From the NCBI GenBank assembly GCA_013054445.1, contig JAAMPI010000507.1:1-34147 (forward strand): a DNA stretch of 34,147 nt, written 5' to 3'. Below the pieces are notes generated by a model, which saw only the letters and a list, made by a program, of their open reading frames with translations, was not told where the DNA came from and did no database searches. Positions 20,840 to 31,175 of the stretch are shown here, in pieces (within the stretch, counting starts at the first letter, position 1; each line of letters opens with the position of its first letter). The stretch is from Cudoniella acicularis (Eukaryota; Ascomycota; Leotiomycetes; Helotiales; Helotiaceae). The translations under genes and the position numbers were made by a program.

Positions 20840-22205
20840 TTACAACTCATCTTTCTTATGCTTCTTATCCTCCTTACCCGCCGAGTCATCCTCTGCAGCC
20901 CTCTCAGCCTTATTCTTTTCAATAAATGCAAGTATCTCCTCCTCAGAAGGCAACTTGCCATCCCTGCCAACCTTGAAAATCAGTACGCCCTGTTCATCAA
21001 CATCAAAATCCAAGGTCTTCTCCGCCTTCTCCGCCACGTCCGTCTTCGAAAACGTGGATTTGGACTTCATCTTCTTGGGCTTGGACGCCTTCTTGGTTTT
21101 GGCGGTTGATCGCTTGGACTTAGAGGGCTGTTTCATGCTCTTCATGATGAGCTCTACTTGTAGATCTTGTAATCCCTTGGTCTTGGCTTCGAGATCTTTG
21201 GTAAGAAGGACGGGATCTGAGGTGATGTCGAGCTTCTCTTGCTCGGCGAGATTAAAGGTGAGCCATTCAAAGATGGAGTCGCAGAGAGGTTGGGGTTTGA
21301 TCAAGTCGGCTTCAGTGTAGACGGGAGGATCCAAAGTCTCTTCTTCTGGAGGAGCAGAGGTTGTTTCTGTAGGTGGTTCGTCCTCGAGACCTTCGAACTC
21401 GTCTACTGATGGAGAGGGTGCAGCTGTGGTGGTAGCTAAGGCGGCGCTCGATTTTGACGCGCTAAATTCTTGATGTATCTTGGTATCGGTGGTGATTTGT
21501 TCAGTGATCCCAGCGATCATTGTCTTGGTCTGCTTCAAGGCTTCCTAGGAGAGTTTCAACTGCTCCGGTCTGGTCGCGGTTCCTTCTTTCGTGACTCAAT
21601 TGGCCCGACAACATCCTTCATCTCCTTCAACTTGGCTTTCAATTCCTCCCGGCTAGCCTCGGCACCGCTTGGGTAAATCCAGTCACTAGCGGCCTTAGAC
21701 TTCGCCTCGAGAGTTGCTCGCTCCTCCGTAGTAGAGGCAGCGACGAATTCTTCGTTATCGAGCAAACCCCGAACTTTATATGTGAAACCTTCCAGTTGAT
21801 TGAGGGCCTCTTTTCGCAAGCGACGAGATCGATCGGAGTCATCAAAAGCTGCAATACGATCCTTTGTCCATGTGATTTCTGACACTAGAAGTTGGGGAAG
21901 GCCCTTGATTTCGGCGGTATATTTCAATGGAATGACTTCAAAGCGCTTGGTAACCTTTGGCTTAGCATCCTTGGAGTCCTTAGAATCTTTCGAATCCTTG
22001 GCTGAGACCTGCATCCCTAAAACCAGTACTAATTACAGCGGCCTCATCAGAGTTGACCTTGGTTCGAAATTTTTCCGCTTTGCTAACAAACTTCTCCAAT
22101 TCCTTTTGGACGAAAGGAGTCCGAATAGCATCACCGCGGAGAATGACAGAGTCAAGATCCTTGACCTCAAGACCTGCAACGTCCAATGCCATTTGAACTT
22201 TGTCA
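20840..22205 (-). pseudogene. LHS1: Truncated LHS1/GRP170 (ER Hsp70-like chaperone) fragment
   Basis: Three minus-strand frames together resemble the ER lumenal Hsp70-like nucleotide exchange chaperone LHS1/GRP170. The first (from about 22205) encodes the end of the nucleotide-binding domain (DLDSVILRGDAIRTPFVQK, then NSDEAAV). At about 22015 the sequence jumps frame and family position to the helical C-terminal domain (KDRIAAFDDSDRSRRLRKEA; GFTYKVRGLLDNEEF). Near 21555 a second frame change and an in-frame TAG at 21545-21547 precede EALKQTKTMIAGI and the Lys-rich tail ending in KDEL. Complete LHS1 is about 1000 residues; here most of the ATPase domain and the beta substrate-binding domain are missing. 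No intron explains the breaks. It is probably a partial duplicate. The real LHS1 should be elsewhere. Confidence 0.75.
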
Positions 22206-22207
22206 TC

Positions 22208-22568
22208 TTAGCTGCCGTTATATACTACCAGTAACAATCAGCCCCTATTAGCCCACGAAATTCCAATGTTCTAATACGAAGGTTTTAGCCGTTCCCTGGT
22301 CTGGCCTGCTCAGCCGATTCATCATCACCGAACTAGGCCAACTGTAGTTGACTTAGAACAAGCTGTGCACTCAGGCTATATACTCTTTTTATTAAGTGGA
22401 ATGAGCCAATTCATTGTTAAATAAACACAAGAACTCCATTTTCAACCATGCCCACGGAACATATATAAATACAACCTCGAGTCCCAGACAAAGGAAGAAA
22501 CTCGACACTCAATAACACTAAAGCCCAACTCCAACAAAATTCGACAGAACCAAGACCAAAATTTCGTC
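22208..22568. promoter_or_regulatory. Upstream region of the SGNH-like gene
   Basis: A TATA-like sequence, atatataaat at 22461-22470, lies about 100 bases before the start codon at 22569, followed by a C/A-rich leader typical of fungal mRNAs. Confidence 0.5.
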
Positions 22569-23216
22569 ATGCTTTCCACTTCTAACCTTCTTCGTTTCTT
22601 CACGGCTATTAGCTCCATTCTCAACAGCGTAGCTGGAATCGCCGAAGTCAGTGAGGCCGACTCAACACTACCAGCCACGCAGGCCGAACCAACACGCTCA
22701 ATGGGTTTCATCGGCTGCTCCATGGCAGAGAACGTCGCCCAGGGATATGTGGCCGTCGGCGGGCAGCGCATGTGGGGACCATACGGCACCGGAGGAATGG
22801 TCGTCCAATCTTGGACCAACCCTACCTCATCATCCTGGAAGCTATTCGACCAGCAGACCAGCAAGAACGGCAAGCCCACCGCGGTCTGGGTACAGATCTG
22901 CATCTTCACAAACGGGGCAACCTACACCGAGGTCAAGCAGCTCATTGCCAACTCCCGCCAACATGCAGCACCGAACGCGACTATCTACATCACTGGCCAG
23001 CCGCTATATGATGCTGGCAAGACTTGTACTTTGGCTGGGGCCAATGGGCCCGAGTTGACGGACAGCCTCGCACGGCAGGCCGCCAATGATACCTCCCAGG
23101 ATGTGATCTACCCGGGGGCGTTTCGGTTGCACAGCGGCGAGGTGCAGGATGGCTGCCATGCGAACACTGCTGGACAGTCGTCATTGGGCAAGCAGGCTGT
23201 GGCATTCTGGGGCTAA
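22569..23216 (+). CDS. Secreted SGNH-hydrolase-like protein
   Basis: A single exon of 215 residues. Residues 1-23 (MLSTSNLLRFFTAISSILNS onward) look like a signal peptide. After a short spacer, GFIGCSMAEN at 46-55 resembles block I of SGNH/GDSL hydrolases with Ser51 as the candidate nucleophile, and DGCH at 194-197 fits the block V D-x-x-H catalytic dyad near the C-terminus. Between them are a Gly-rich turn (GPYGTGGMVVQSW) and a strand-helix pattern. The protein is probably an extracellular esterase or a catalytically silent relative. The block I motif lacks the usual GDS, so the assignment is moderate. GC content is clearly higher than in the flanks. No intron is needed. Confidence 0.75.
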   Translation: MLSTSNLLRFFTAISSILNSVAGIAEVSEADSTLPATQAEPTRSMGFIGCSMAENVAQGYVAVGGQRMWGPYGTGGMVVQSWTNPTSSSWKLFDQQTSKNGKPTAVWVQICIFTNGATYTEVKQLIANSRQHAAPNATIYITGQPLYDAGKTCTLAGANGPELTDSLARQAANDTSQDVIYPGAFRLHSGEVQDGCHANTAGQSSLGKQAVAFWG

Positions 23217-23834
23217 TTCAGGTAGCGGGTTAGGGCGAACATGACCTCTGTTGGTGGGAGCGAGCGTTAAGTGGAGGTCAGGTTCTGGAAAGCTGAATTT
23301 AAGCGCAGGCGACAGACCTTGCGACCAGGAAGTAGCTAGTTTGTGAAATGTGAATCAGTATCAAAATTTGCTTTGCGGGGAGACCTCCTAGTCCCTTCCC
23401 TTCCTTCGTTACGCGGCTATAGATTTTAGTGTTTTCCCCCTACTTATCTGAGATCTTGCCACTCCCAAAACAGGAATTATGTAATTGTGGTGTCAGATTT
23501 CTACTAACTAGATTATAAGGCTCTATCCTTACATGGAAAGCTGAGTTTAACCCCCTAGCCTTCCTTGCCCCCTCCTTCTCTATTTTCCATTAAAGTTACC
23601 AGGCTTTATAGCTCTCCTATCGGAAGTTTTCATCCTCACATTGAGGCTGCTACTCATGGATTGGGGGACCATTCACCTGGTTCACCCATTTCCCTCATAT
23701 TTTAGCCGTAAAGCTCCCCAAGAGACCCGCTCTATACAATTACAATCATTAGCCAGACTGTTCCATGATCCCTGTCTCATCAAGAACGGAAATGTGCAAC
23801 CACTAGTAACACTCGTTAATACTGTGTGGCAGCC
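23217..23834. other. Convergent intergenic region
   Basis: The region lies between the 3' ends of the SGNH-like gene and the small membrane-protein gene. No feature is supported; short frames lack coding signals. Confidence 0.4.
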
Positions 23835-24673
23835 TCAATTAAAAACAATTAAAGATAGACCTAACTTACCACAAGTAGCCGGAACTGCAATAGCCGATAT
23901 TGTCTGGATTCCAGAGATATAAGTGGCTGCTCTTAAGTTCTCCATGGAAGGAACCTGAATAGACATCGCCTGCATGGCGGCTGCTTCCTCTGGCGAAAGC
24001 ACGATATCTTTAAACTCGTTCCAGGTCTGGTATTCCCCAATCAGAAGGAAAAATGTGAAAATTGACAAGATAAACGTGACGGCTTCGAGTAAACTAGGTG
24101 TATGTAAGTAAAAAGGCATGTGGTTCAAGGCGTTCGGGGAGAGGCCAACATGTGAATCTCATAAAGGTAGAGTTCAGGGGTTACTTGAGGTATGACAAAT
24201 ATCTTATCTAGATGTAAGCTTACTTCAGTGTACGAGAAAGCTTTGGGTGAGTGTCTTTGTACATACGTAAAATACCAATATCATGTTCGATATAAAGGTG
24301 GCGAGGCTCAAGACTACTGCTTGTAAATAGTCGCACTAGAGATTGAAAAAGGGTGGTTATTACTAAATATGTAGGCCTCCAAACATTTGGCGTCAGTCTC
24401 AGAATGTGCAATGAAAAGGTAGGTTGAAGCTTACATGATCGGGGCCTAGACTCTCAGCAACAGAGCCGCTCAAGGCGAAAACGATGAGAGCCAAAACCTA
24501 ACATCTGGTTAGCACTTTACTCGGAAAGCACAAGAGACACCCGAAGCTAAAGAATCAATAATTCGCACCAATAGGATAACTCGAGCGACAATAACTCCAA
24601 ACGATAACCGGGAGTGACGATTTGGTTTAAGAGATGCATATTCAAGAGTGGATATCTCAACGCAAGGATCCAT
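23835..24673 (-). CDS. Putative four-helix membrane protein (MARVEL-like topology)
   Basis: A four-exon model fits: 24673-24569, 24497-24435, 24335-24263, 24157-23835, giving 187 residues in phase, with introns of 71, 99 and 105 bases. Four hydrophobic helices are predicted: GVIVARVILLVLALIVFA; AVVLSLATFISNMILVFY; AVTFILSIFTFFLLIG; and ISGIQTISAIAVPATCG onward. Short termini and this spacing resemble fungal MARVEL-type four-helix proteins, but no diagnostic motif was seen. The donor of intron 3 (t|gtacaa) is weak, and a stronger nearby GTATGT donor gives the wrong phase with the acceptor used. A further intron near 23869-23822 is also possible. Exon 4 contains a clearly charged loop (EYQTWNEFKDIVLSPEEAA). 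The gene could be slightly degenerate. Confidence 0.5.
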
Positions 24674-25210
24674 CGCGTGATGATCTTGGCTAATGCTGGC
24701 TAAATTACAAGCTTGCGTGGATTGAAATTAGTTCCAGTCGTATATATAATAATCCGAAGAGATGAGCGAGGCAACATGGATACGCAGGTGGAAGATGGTA
24801 CCGATAGGATATATATCCATACCTACTTCTTAAGCATAATTCACCTCAAGGCTATAGACATGCTCCGAGGAGCACAGTTTGAAGAATCGAACAAAGCCAT
24901 TGTCGATGCACCAAATACGAGGAAATGACATTGCCAGATACAGATCCAGGACTTCCTCTCTTACCAATTCGTGACGACTGAGGAGGGGATTTTCCGTGCA
25001 GCTCGCACGCGCGTAGTTCCAAGCACCGGATCTGGACTCGCAAATTACCAGAAAATCTGCAAAGGGAAGGTAGTATATTTCATGGTAGCTGAATCTGGAT
25101 ATGAAATCAGCACCGTTGCGTGCTTGAGCGTTGGAAGGAGTCCCCTATCCCTTTCGGCTAAGCATGTGTTTATGCATATTCAGGGGTAAACCAAGTAATC
25201 AGTTTGGATC

Positions 25211-25315
25211 TATGCCTTATATTTAAGGCATAAGCGCGTATCGTTTCTTGATTCGTTGGATCTCTTTCCCCTGTGTTCCGTAAATGCGTCGGATTTTCGT
25301 AGTAACGCTACCAGA
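25211..25315 (+). repeat. Hairpin-plus-tail repeat, copy 1
   Basis: A perfect inverted repeat (tatgcctta at 25211-25219, taaggcata at 25224-25232) is followed by an approximately 85-base tail beginning aagcgcgtatcg. The unit recurs 140 bases downstream in diverged form. Confidence 0.6.
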
Positions 25316-25354
25316 TTATTCTAGGTTAATCAGGGCGATCGATTTCGATAACGA

Positions 25355-25455
25355 CCTCAAAATTGAGGCCGAAGCGCGCATCGTCCTTTGATTTGTTGAA
25401 ATTTCTTCCCGAGTGCCGCAGATGTGTCTGCTGTACAGCAAGAGTAGTATCAGGT
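25355..25455 (+). repeat. Hairpin-plus-tail repeat, copy 2
   Basis: The hairpin cctcaa/ttgagg (25355-25360 and 25363-25368) precedes a tail beginning aagcgcgcatcg at 25372, aligned to copy 1 at an offset of 140. Many differences between copies are transitions (for example gta/gca, ttgattcg/ttgatttg), so the duplication is old or RIP-affected. Confidence 0.6.
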
Positions 25456-25778
25456 CCAAACAGCGCGCACCGACATCTAATTCGCTCGTCATGATAACAA
25501 GTAGGCAGTCAAGACTTGTCATTTCCCGAGTGGCGCACCGGCCCCCACGTCATGTTTTTTCCGTATCAACTTCCTCCTGAGTGGTTAGTTCACAAGAGAG
25601 GACAGTACAAAGCTACCTATTCTCTCCTTCAGCTTGGCCAACTACATTCGTACTACGAAATGGAACATTATCTTTGTGCCCGTGTTACTGACGCGTGCCT
25701 CTATCATGCCTTTCTCCTTCGTCTAGCATGTTTGTCAAGCAAAGTCTCATGTAACAGTGACTTCTATACAAATCTTTT

Positions 25779-27364
25779 TCAACAATTAATCTCAACCAGC
25801 TCTTTCCCCCATCCCAATTCCAAATATGGATGTTTAAACATCCCGCCCCGATAAATCAGCACATCAAGTAAGTCGAATCCATCACCATCGCCCTTCATTT
25901 CCCCCGCTCTCCGCCAAAAAACCTCCACAGCTTTCCTAACCCTTTGGACTTCCCCACAGTACGAAGCCAGCCATACTCTCTTGAGCATCTCCCTCAACGA
26001 TACGACATCCTCTTGCGTCTCGACGGCACAGGAGATAATAGCAAGCGGCCAGCAAAAGTACGGCCCACACTTTGTTTCCGGTTCGATTTTAATGCCCCGA
26101 ACAATTCCCATGACTTCTGTTACAATTTGTCGGATTCGTGGGTGATGTGTGCGGGTTTCCGGTCTTAGAGTCTTGAAGATGAGGATTTGTGCAACTAAGA
26201 TATAGAGAAGTGTTTGCTGCAGGATGTCTTGATCCTGTCCCCCCTGGGTCGTGGAATTCTTGATGTCGAGCCGGGTGTCTTCCTCGCGTCGGATTAGTTC
26301 AATCTCTAGTTCCTGTCCGCGAAGGTAACTCGCACTGTCTAGGGGCACTTTATGGCTGAGTCGGGTAACATCAAAGATTGTTCGATGCAACTTCCAGTTT
26401 GAAGCCAGGAGTGGCGAGTTAGCTCGTATTGAGACGCCTGGAAATACGTCGGGTTCGAGGTAAAAGCTAAGGTTATCCCAATTGATAGTTTCGCCAACAA
26501 TATCTATGTCCGAGTAGAAAAGAGAGAGGGAAGAGGCCCACAATACGAATGATTCGGCGGAGATCCGGTTTTGTGGATGAACGAAACCCGAGGGTTGTTG
26601 CGATTCTTTGGCGATTCTAATCCGAAGAATACGAGCGAGCCCATCGAGGTGGGGAGTTGCTCCTAAAGGATTTTGACCTGTGTTCCATCCTTGGTTTATC
26701 TAAGTAAATGTCATTAAAACAATTCGTAATATAGGAAAGTTTAACCCACCTCAAACAACACCAAAAAATTCGTTGTGAGAAGTAGCCAATCCTCGTCCCC
26801 ATTTACCTCCCCATCAGAAATAACTTTCCTTAAGCCCGTGATTACAGAATTGTAGTACCTCATCGCAACGCGTCTAAACTTCGGATTTGTCCACGATGCA
26901 TGCATAGCGGCCGTTGCTAGAAAAGCACGCATAGTCATGCTAGCTTTTGCGCCAACCATAATCAGATGCCGAGAGTCGTGAAAGGCGAGGTGGGCATTTG
27001 CTCGTAGAACTCCAGCCATGAATCTCTCTCGGAAATAGAGACACAGGTAGTGATCCATGCACGTCTTGATCCCTGGTATGCCGTAAACCGCTGAGCGTAT
27101 GCGCCCAATCTTGGTCGAATCATCCCCGAAGGGTGTGCTAGAGTTATGGGGGAAGGTCTGGACCATATCACCGGCCCCGACCGCATTCGAATTGGAGTCC
27201 TTTTCTTCGATGCTTTTTGGTGCGGGCCACACGCATTTCAAGTTATTTCTCGTGCAGCCAGCGCACCGGGGTTTGCGCTCGTCGCATTTCTTGCGGCGCT
27301 TTCGACACATGAAGCAGCCGCTCGAGGTTCTCAGTCTGCATGCTGACCGGGGTGCTGAATTCAT
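25779..27364 (-). CDS. Zn2Cys6 binuclear-cluster transcription factor
   Basis: Exons 27364-26750 and 26699-25779 with a 50-base intron (GTGGGT, TTAG) in phase give 511 residues. The N-terminal Zn2Cys6 cluster is C17, C20, C27, C34, C37, C44, with basic residues RKRRKK between the second and third Cys; this is the DNA-binding domain of Gal4-type fungal regulators. The rest matches the layout of a fungal-specific transcription factor domain of the type in PF11951: helical segments such as TMRAFLATAAMHASW and NSVITGLRKVI, with a C-terminal YFCWPLAIISCAVETQEDV block. The protein should be nuclear. Short N-terminal arm, no coiled-coil linker seen. Target genes cannot be inferred; the nearest neighbours are the membrane-protein gene and the dead ferric reductase gene. 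Confidence 0.9.
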
Positions 27365-28231
27365 CGCTGAGTTGGAAAGAGAGAAGTCAGATATTAGACT
27401 GTTGACAAGGCGATTGCAGAAGTCTAGAGGCTGGACGTCGACGGATGTTCATTTGATTTGGTTTGATTTACACAGTACTTCGTATTCGCATTGGCTATTC
27501 AGGGTCTTAGATCCTATAGAGCGCCACCCCCTCACGGGCCCCCGCACCCGGTGCTCTCTTCGTAAACACTCAAAACACACGGGCATTTGTGTCAGGAGGC
27601 TTCCTCACACAGCCAGTTCTTCGCTTGCCAGTCTGCCCAAATGGATACAATGATACCCGAATTCTCCCTGTGTCACATTTTTGTTTTAGTGGTTGCTTTT
27701 TTACGTGTATACTAAAGACTACCCCTTTATCAATTTTTCGCCTAAAAAGAGTCGAAATAAAATAAAACTTTTTTTATATTAATTAGAGTAAGTCGAGTAG
27801 TATATTTTATACTAGCTATTATAAAATTTAAACACGAATTAAGGAAGTTATTATTACTTTTAATAAATGCTTTTAAGAATATATAAAAGAAAGCCACTAT
27901 TAAAAAAAACATAATATAGAAAGAATTCAAGTATTATTATAGATAAGAAATCTTAACAAGTAGTAGATTTATAATATAAAAAATATAAACTTTTTTTTTT
28001 AAGTTTAAAATAATTAATTATTATTATTAAAAAGAAATATTATTAAATAAAGTTTATATATAGTTATAATCTAATATTCTATTTTTTCAAGAATATTAAT
28101 AATAAACTCTAAATCTAATATTTAATTAGTTGTCTTTTTTTTTTTTTCTCTCCTTCACTACTTTCTCTTCTATTTTCTATTATCTACTTCTCTCTCTCTC
28201 TCTACCTACCAACTAAAACACTCCTCAACCA
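27365..28231. other. Intergenic interval with an AT-rich block and C/T microsatellite
   Basis: From about 27725 to 28140 the DNA is extremely AT-rich with many TA steps and no readable frame, like the RIP-decayed DNA at 1-1130. It is followed by a T-run (about 28134-28147) and a CT-rich tract with a (tc)n run near 28190. No family could be recognised in the AT-rich block. Confidence 0.6.
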
Positions 28232-30428
28232 ACCTCATACCCCCTCTTCCCACTGACAAAAACTAATATATCCCCTTCCCCCTTTGCGCCCGTCGTCTCA
28301 CGCTTGATTACATCTGCAACATCCCACCTCTCCCCATCCCCTTCCTCACCACTAATCTTAACATGAACCTCCACCCCCCCCTCCCAACCCCAAAGTATTC
28401 TTCTAACCCAACCTCCCTCACCAACCCAAGACTCCTACAGCTCCAATACACCACCGTCCTTCTCTTCCCATTCACACCACCACGTGTTAGCAAGAGAGGG
28501 AGTACAGAACTAATCCCCGCGCCGCCAACTATGCAAACAAGATGCGCGTTTTCTGTAGTGAGTGAGTGGGAGGGGGAAGAGGAGTAAGGCGCTTCGATTA
28601 AAACGGGTATTTTTGTATAGGGGTGAGAGAGAATTGTGAGGCGGCGTGTAAGACCGTGGGAAATGCGGATGTAGAATTTTAGGCCCGGGTATGGGGTGTT
28701 GTTGCATTGTTTGGGGGAGGAGGAGGTGGCTTGGTGTTGGTCGTCTGTATGTATATGAGAGGTTTGCGTTTCGGGTAAGAGACCCATGGCTGAATGAGGC
28801 GTTGAAGGTAGTAATGAGGAGGGCGTTTCTGGTATTATATGCGTGGTTTCTTCCTTCTTGTTCCAATTGTGGCCGTGGTTGTGCGTAAGATATCGATGCT
28901 CTTGGCTTTCATCCCCAATATCGATATCCTCCTCTTCGGAACCCAAATCATCCGATCCCACGAGCTCGAATTCTATCCCCTCATTCATAAGTCGTCGATG
29001 TTCTTTCCCCTCTTCTTCTTCATCTTCTCCAAACTCGTCGGCGTATTGACAAACAGAAGCAGCAATAGAAAACAAATGATTCTCCCACACTCTCCAGCTC
29101 AGCGTAGGAAAATAAAGATACGCATGCCCCGTCGCCTTTACACCCGGGATATCAACACAGATATTATGAGTGCGAAAATGGATACGAAAATATGCACAAT
29201 GAGGAAAAACTCGTAAAAGCGGCGCCGGAGGAAGAGGAAGGAGAAGAAGGAGATGAGGAAGAGGGAAATGGTGGCAGCGACGCCGACGTTCCAGTATGCC
29301 TGTGTGAATTTTAGGGGTAAGAGGTGGATGTGGCGAAGGAAGTAGATGAATGAGTGTAGTAGTGCTTGCGAGATGCTGATGTAAGCTAGCCAGCGGTGAT
29401 ACAATAGGAAAGAGCTGTAGAGCCAACTGGTGAGGGCGATTAAAGGGTTGTTGCGGCTGCTGTAAAGGACTATGGCGGGGAGGTTGGCGAAGGAGAGGAC
29501 GCCGATGCGGTTGGAGAAGTAGGCCATTTTTTCCGACATTAGCGATGAGTACCAGATATCTGGGAAGGCGAGGTCGTAGCCGGAGAGGGAAAGTATGATG
29601 TTAAGGAGGAGGAGGAGGAAGGAGATGAAGAGGGCTTGGCCTCGTAGGGGTAAGAGGCCGATGTCGAAGGGGAGGGGTCGGAGATGTCGCGTCCCCCAAA
29701 GCGCAGGGTAGACTATGTATGTGTTGACTAGTCTCTCGAAGCGGGTATATGCTGTAACAAAGGCGATGAATGCGAGGAAAACGGGGAGCAGCAGCGAAGT
29801 TAGGAGGAGGATGATTCTGGTTCAGATGTTAGCCGGATCCGGGCCGAGGAGTAGTCGAATGGATACGGAGCAACTTACCCGTATTTCGAATGCTCTGTCT
29901 CAACCCAAGCAAAACTCCTCACGGGACAATAGGTCTCCTCCCACCGCTGGTCGCCCACGATCCCCGCAACAACAAGCGTTCCATTATTCTCAATGGCTAT
30001 ATCAATAACCTGCGGCGGCGGCGTCGTCGACGTGCTATTCCCACGCAACGCATCAACAAACCCGTACTTCGCCTCGTACTATAACTCCCCATCGCATCCT
30101 CAGCCCAAAACCTCTCCAGCACCCACGTTTCCTCATGCCCGCACCGTGCATCTAGACATCAAGCCAACGATTGCAAGAAAGCTTCATTGACCACGAAACA
30201 CCCGGCGGTGGTTTCGAAATCATGACTGTTGAGCTCGGCGCTTGTTATCGTGGATGAGCAGGTCAACCTATATTCGGCGAGGATGATCCGGCATGCGAAT
30301 GCGCAGTACGGTTCGTACATAGGGATGCCGTAACCGATGAAGCCGAAGGGCGTGGAGTGCCGGGCCATGGAATGGGCGCTGCACGTGATGAGGAGGAGAG
30401 CCACTGTGCACACCCGTGACGCATACAT
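28232..30428 (-). pseudogene. Dead ferric reductase (FRE-type, ferric-chelate/NADPH oxidase family)
   Basis: From the ATG at 30428 a signal peptide (YASRVCTVALLLITCSA) leads into IGYGIPMYEPYCAFAC, the typical extracellular start of fungal ferric reductases. TGA at 30159-30161 interrupts SLAxCLDARC where Trp is expected (TGG to TGA). A one-base shift follows near GSYS/YEAKYG. An intron 29878-29817 joins KYG to IILLLTSLLLPVFLAF. The membrane core is clear (RIGVLSFANLP, YHRWLAYIS, LRRRFYEFFLIVHI), but at about 29150 the frame breaks and jumps to VDIPGVKATGHAYLYFP, skipping the final core segment. FAD and NADPH blocks remain (WENHLFSIA; VLIEAPYSSS; VCIVGGAGI). A further shift lies at the C8 run 28374-28381. 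At least one nonsense codon, three shifts and a deletion make it a pseudogene. Its end is approximate. Confidence 0.8.
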
Positions 30429-31175
30429 GATGGGTGGATGTGTGGAAGATTGTAGGATGAGCTTAGGGAAGAAGATAACCTTCTTTTGTGATTATACTAT
30501 TCTGACACATGTATCCTTGTACGTTTAGTCGTCGTAAATTCAGGGAAAAACGCGCTCAAATCCGCGCAAATCCTTCTGGGCCATATCGCGAATATTCTAA
30601 GTAGTCTGACACGTATGCAGTCGTGCGTATCCAATATACTGTCAGTAATTTCCTAGGAGAAACAATACTATGGAAGGAAAAGAAATGTACACTGAGCCAT
30701 GAAAGAATACCGAATTGCGCAGAATCTTTGATGCAATCTGATTATTTTCAATTTTTGAAGAAATCACTATTGATGACCACTTGGTCACAGCGTGTGGAGT
30801 AACAAGGGAAGCAGTTCGGGTGGCGATTTACTGAGTGCATTGTCGACATAAGGAGTCGAGATAATGATCTGAAAAGTAGTAACGAGGCTGCTGCTTCGTT
30901 TCCTGCGGGTAACTAAACAAGGCAGGTGGGTAAATGCTTGCTGAAGATTTGTATCATGGAAGACTTATGATTATACTTCATAGATGAAAGTGGTTTTTAC
31001 CAGAGATCGCTCTATTCAATTTCAACCAGCTTTCCAGGACGCCGAGACAAGAAAATTCTCAGTCTGATTACACGCGTGAAGGATATCCATTCTGACAACC
31101 CGTACCCTCTCAAGTCTCCTCGTACTTCCCGAAACGGCGTTATAGCCTCGTATTCTTTCCCTACTTCTCTTCCAC
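30429..31175. other. Intergenic interval upstream of the dead ferric reductase
   Basis: No gene is visible. It would hold the former reductase promoter and the 3' end of the next minus-strand gene. Confidence 0.45.

Larger units (their letters stand above)
24674..25778. other. 1.1 kb intergenic interval with a duplicated hairpin unit
   Basis: No gene is supported. The notable content is the direct duplication at 25211-25455, listed separately. Confidence 0.45.

Noticed and set aside
21556..22014. Separate small gene starting MQVSAKDSKD
   Set aside because: The sequence matches the internal C-terminal domain of LHS1 and is one broken piece of the same locus.
22651..23058. 135-codon plus-strand frame and a 79-codon one inside it
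   Set aside because: They are alternative frames of the GC-rich SGNH-like gene, which has the signal peptide and catalytic motifs.
22569..27364. A secondary-metabolite or effector cluster formed by the SGNH-like gene, membrane protein and Zn2Cys6 regulator
   Set aside because: There is no core biosynthetic enzyme, no tailoring enzyme and no shared promoter motif that I can see.
28308..29426. A 372-codon minus-strand frame taken as an intact gene
   Set aside because: Its first part is out-of-frame ferric reductase membrane sequence and its last part is out of frame after the C8 run; only the middle is the real FAD/NADPH region.
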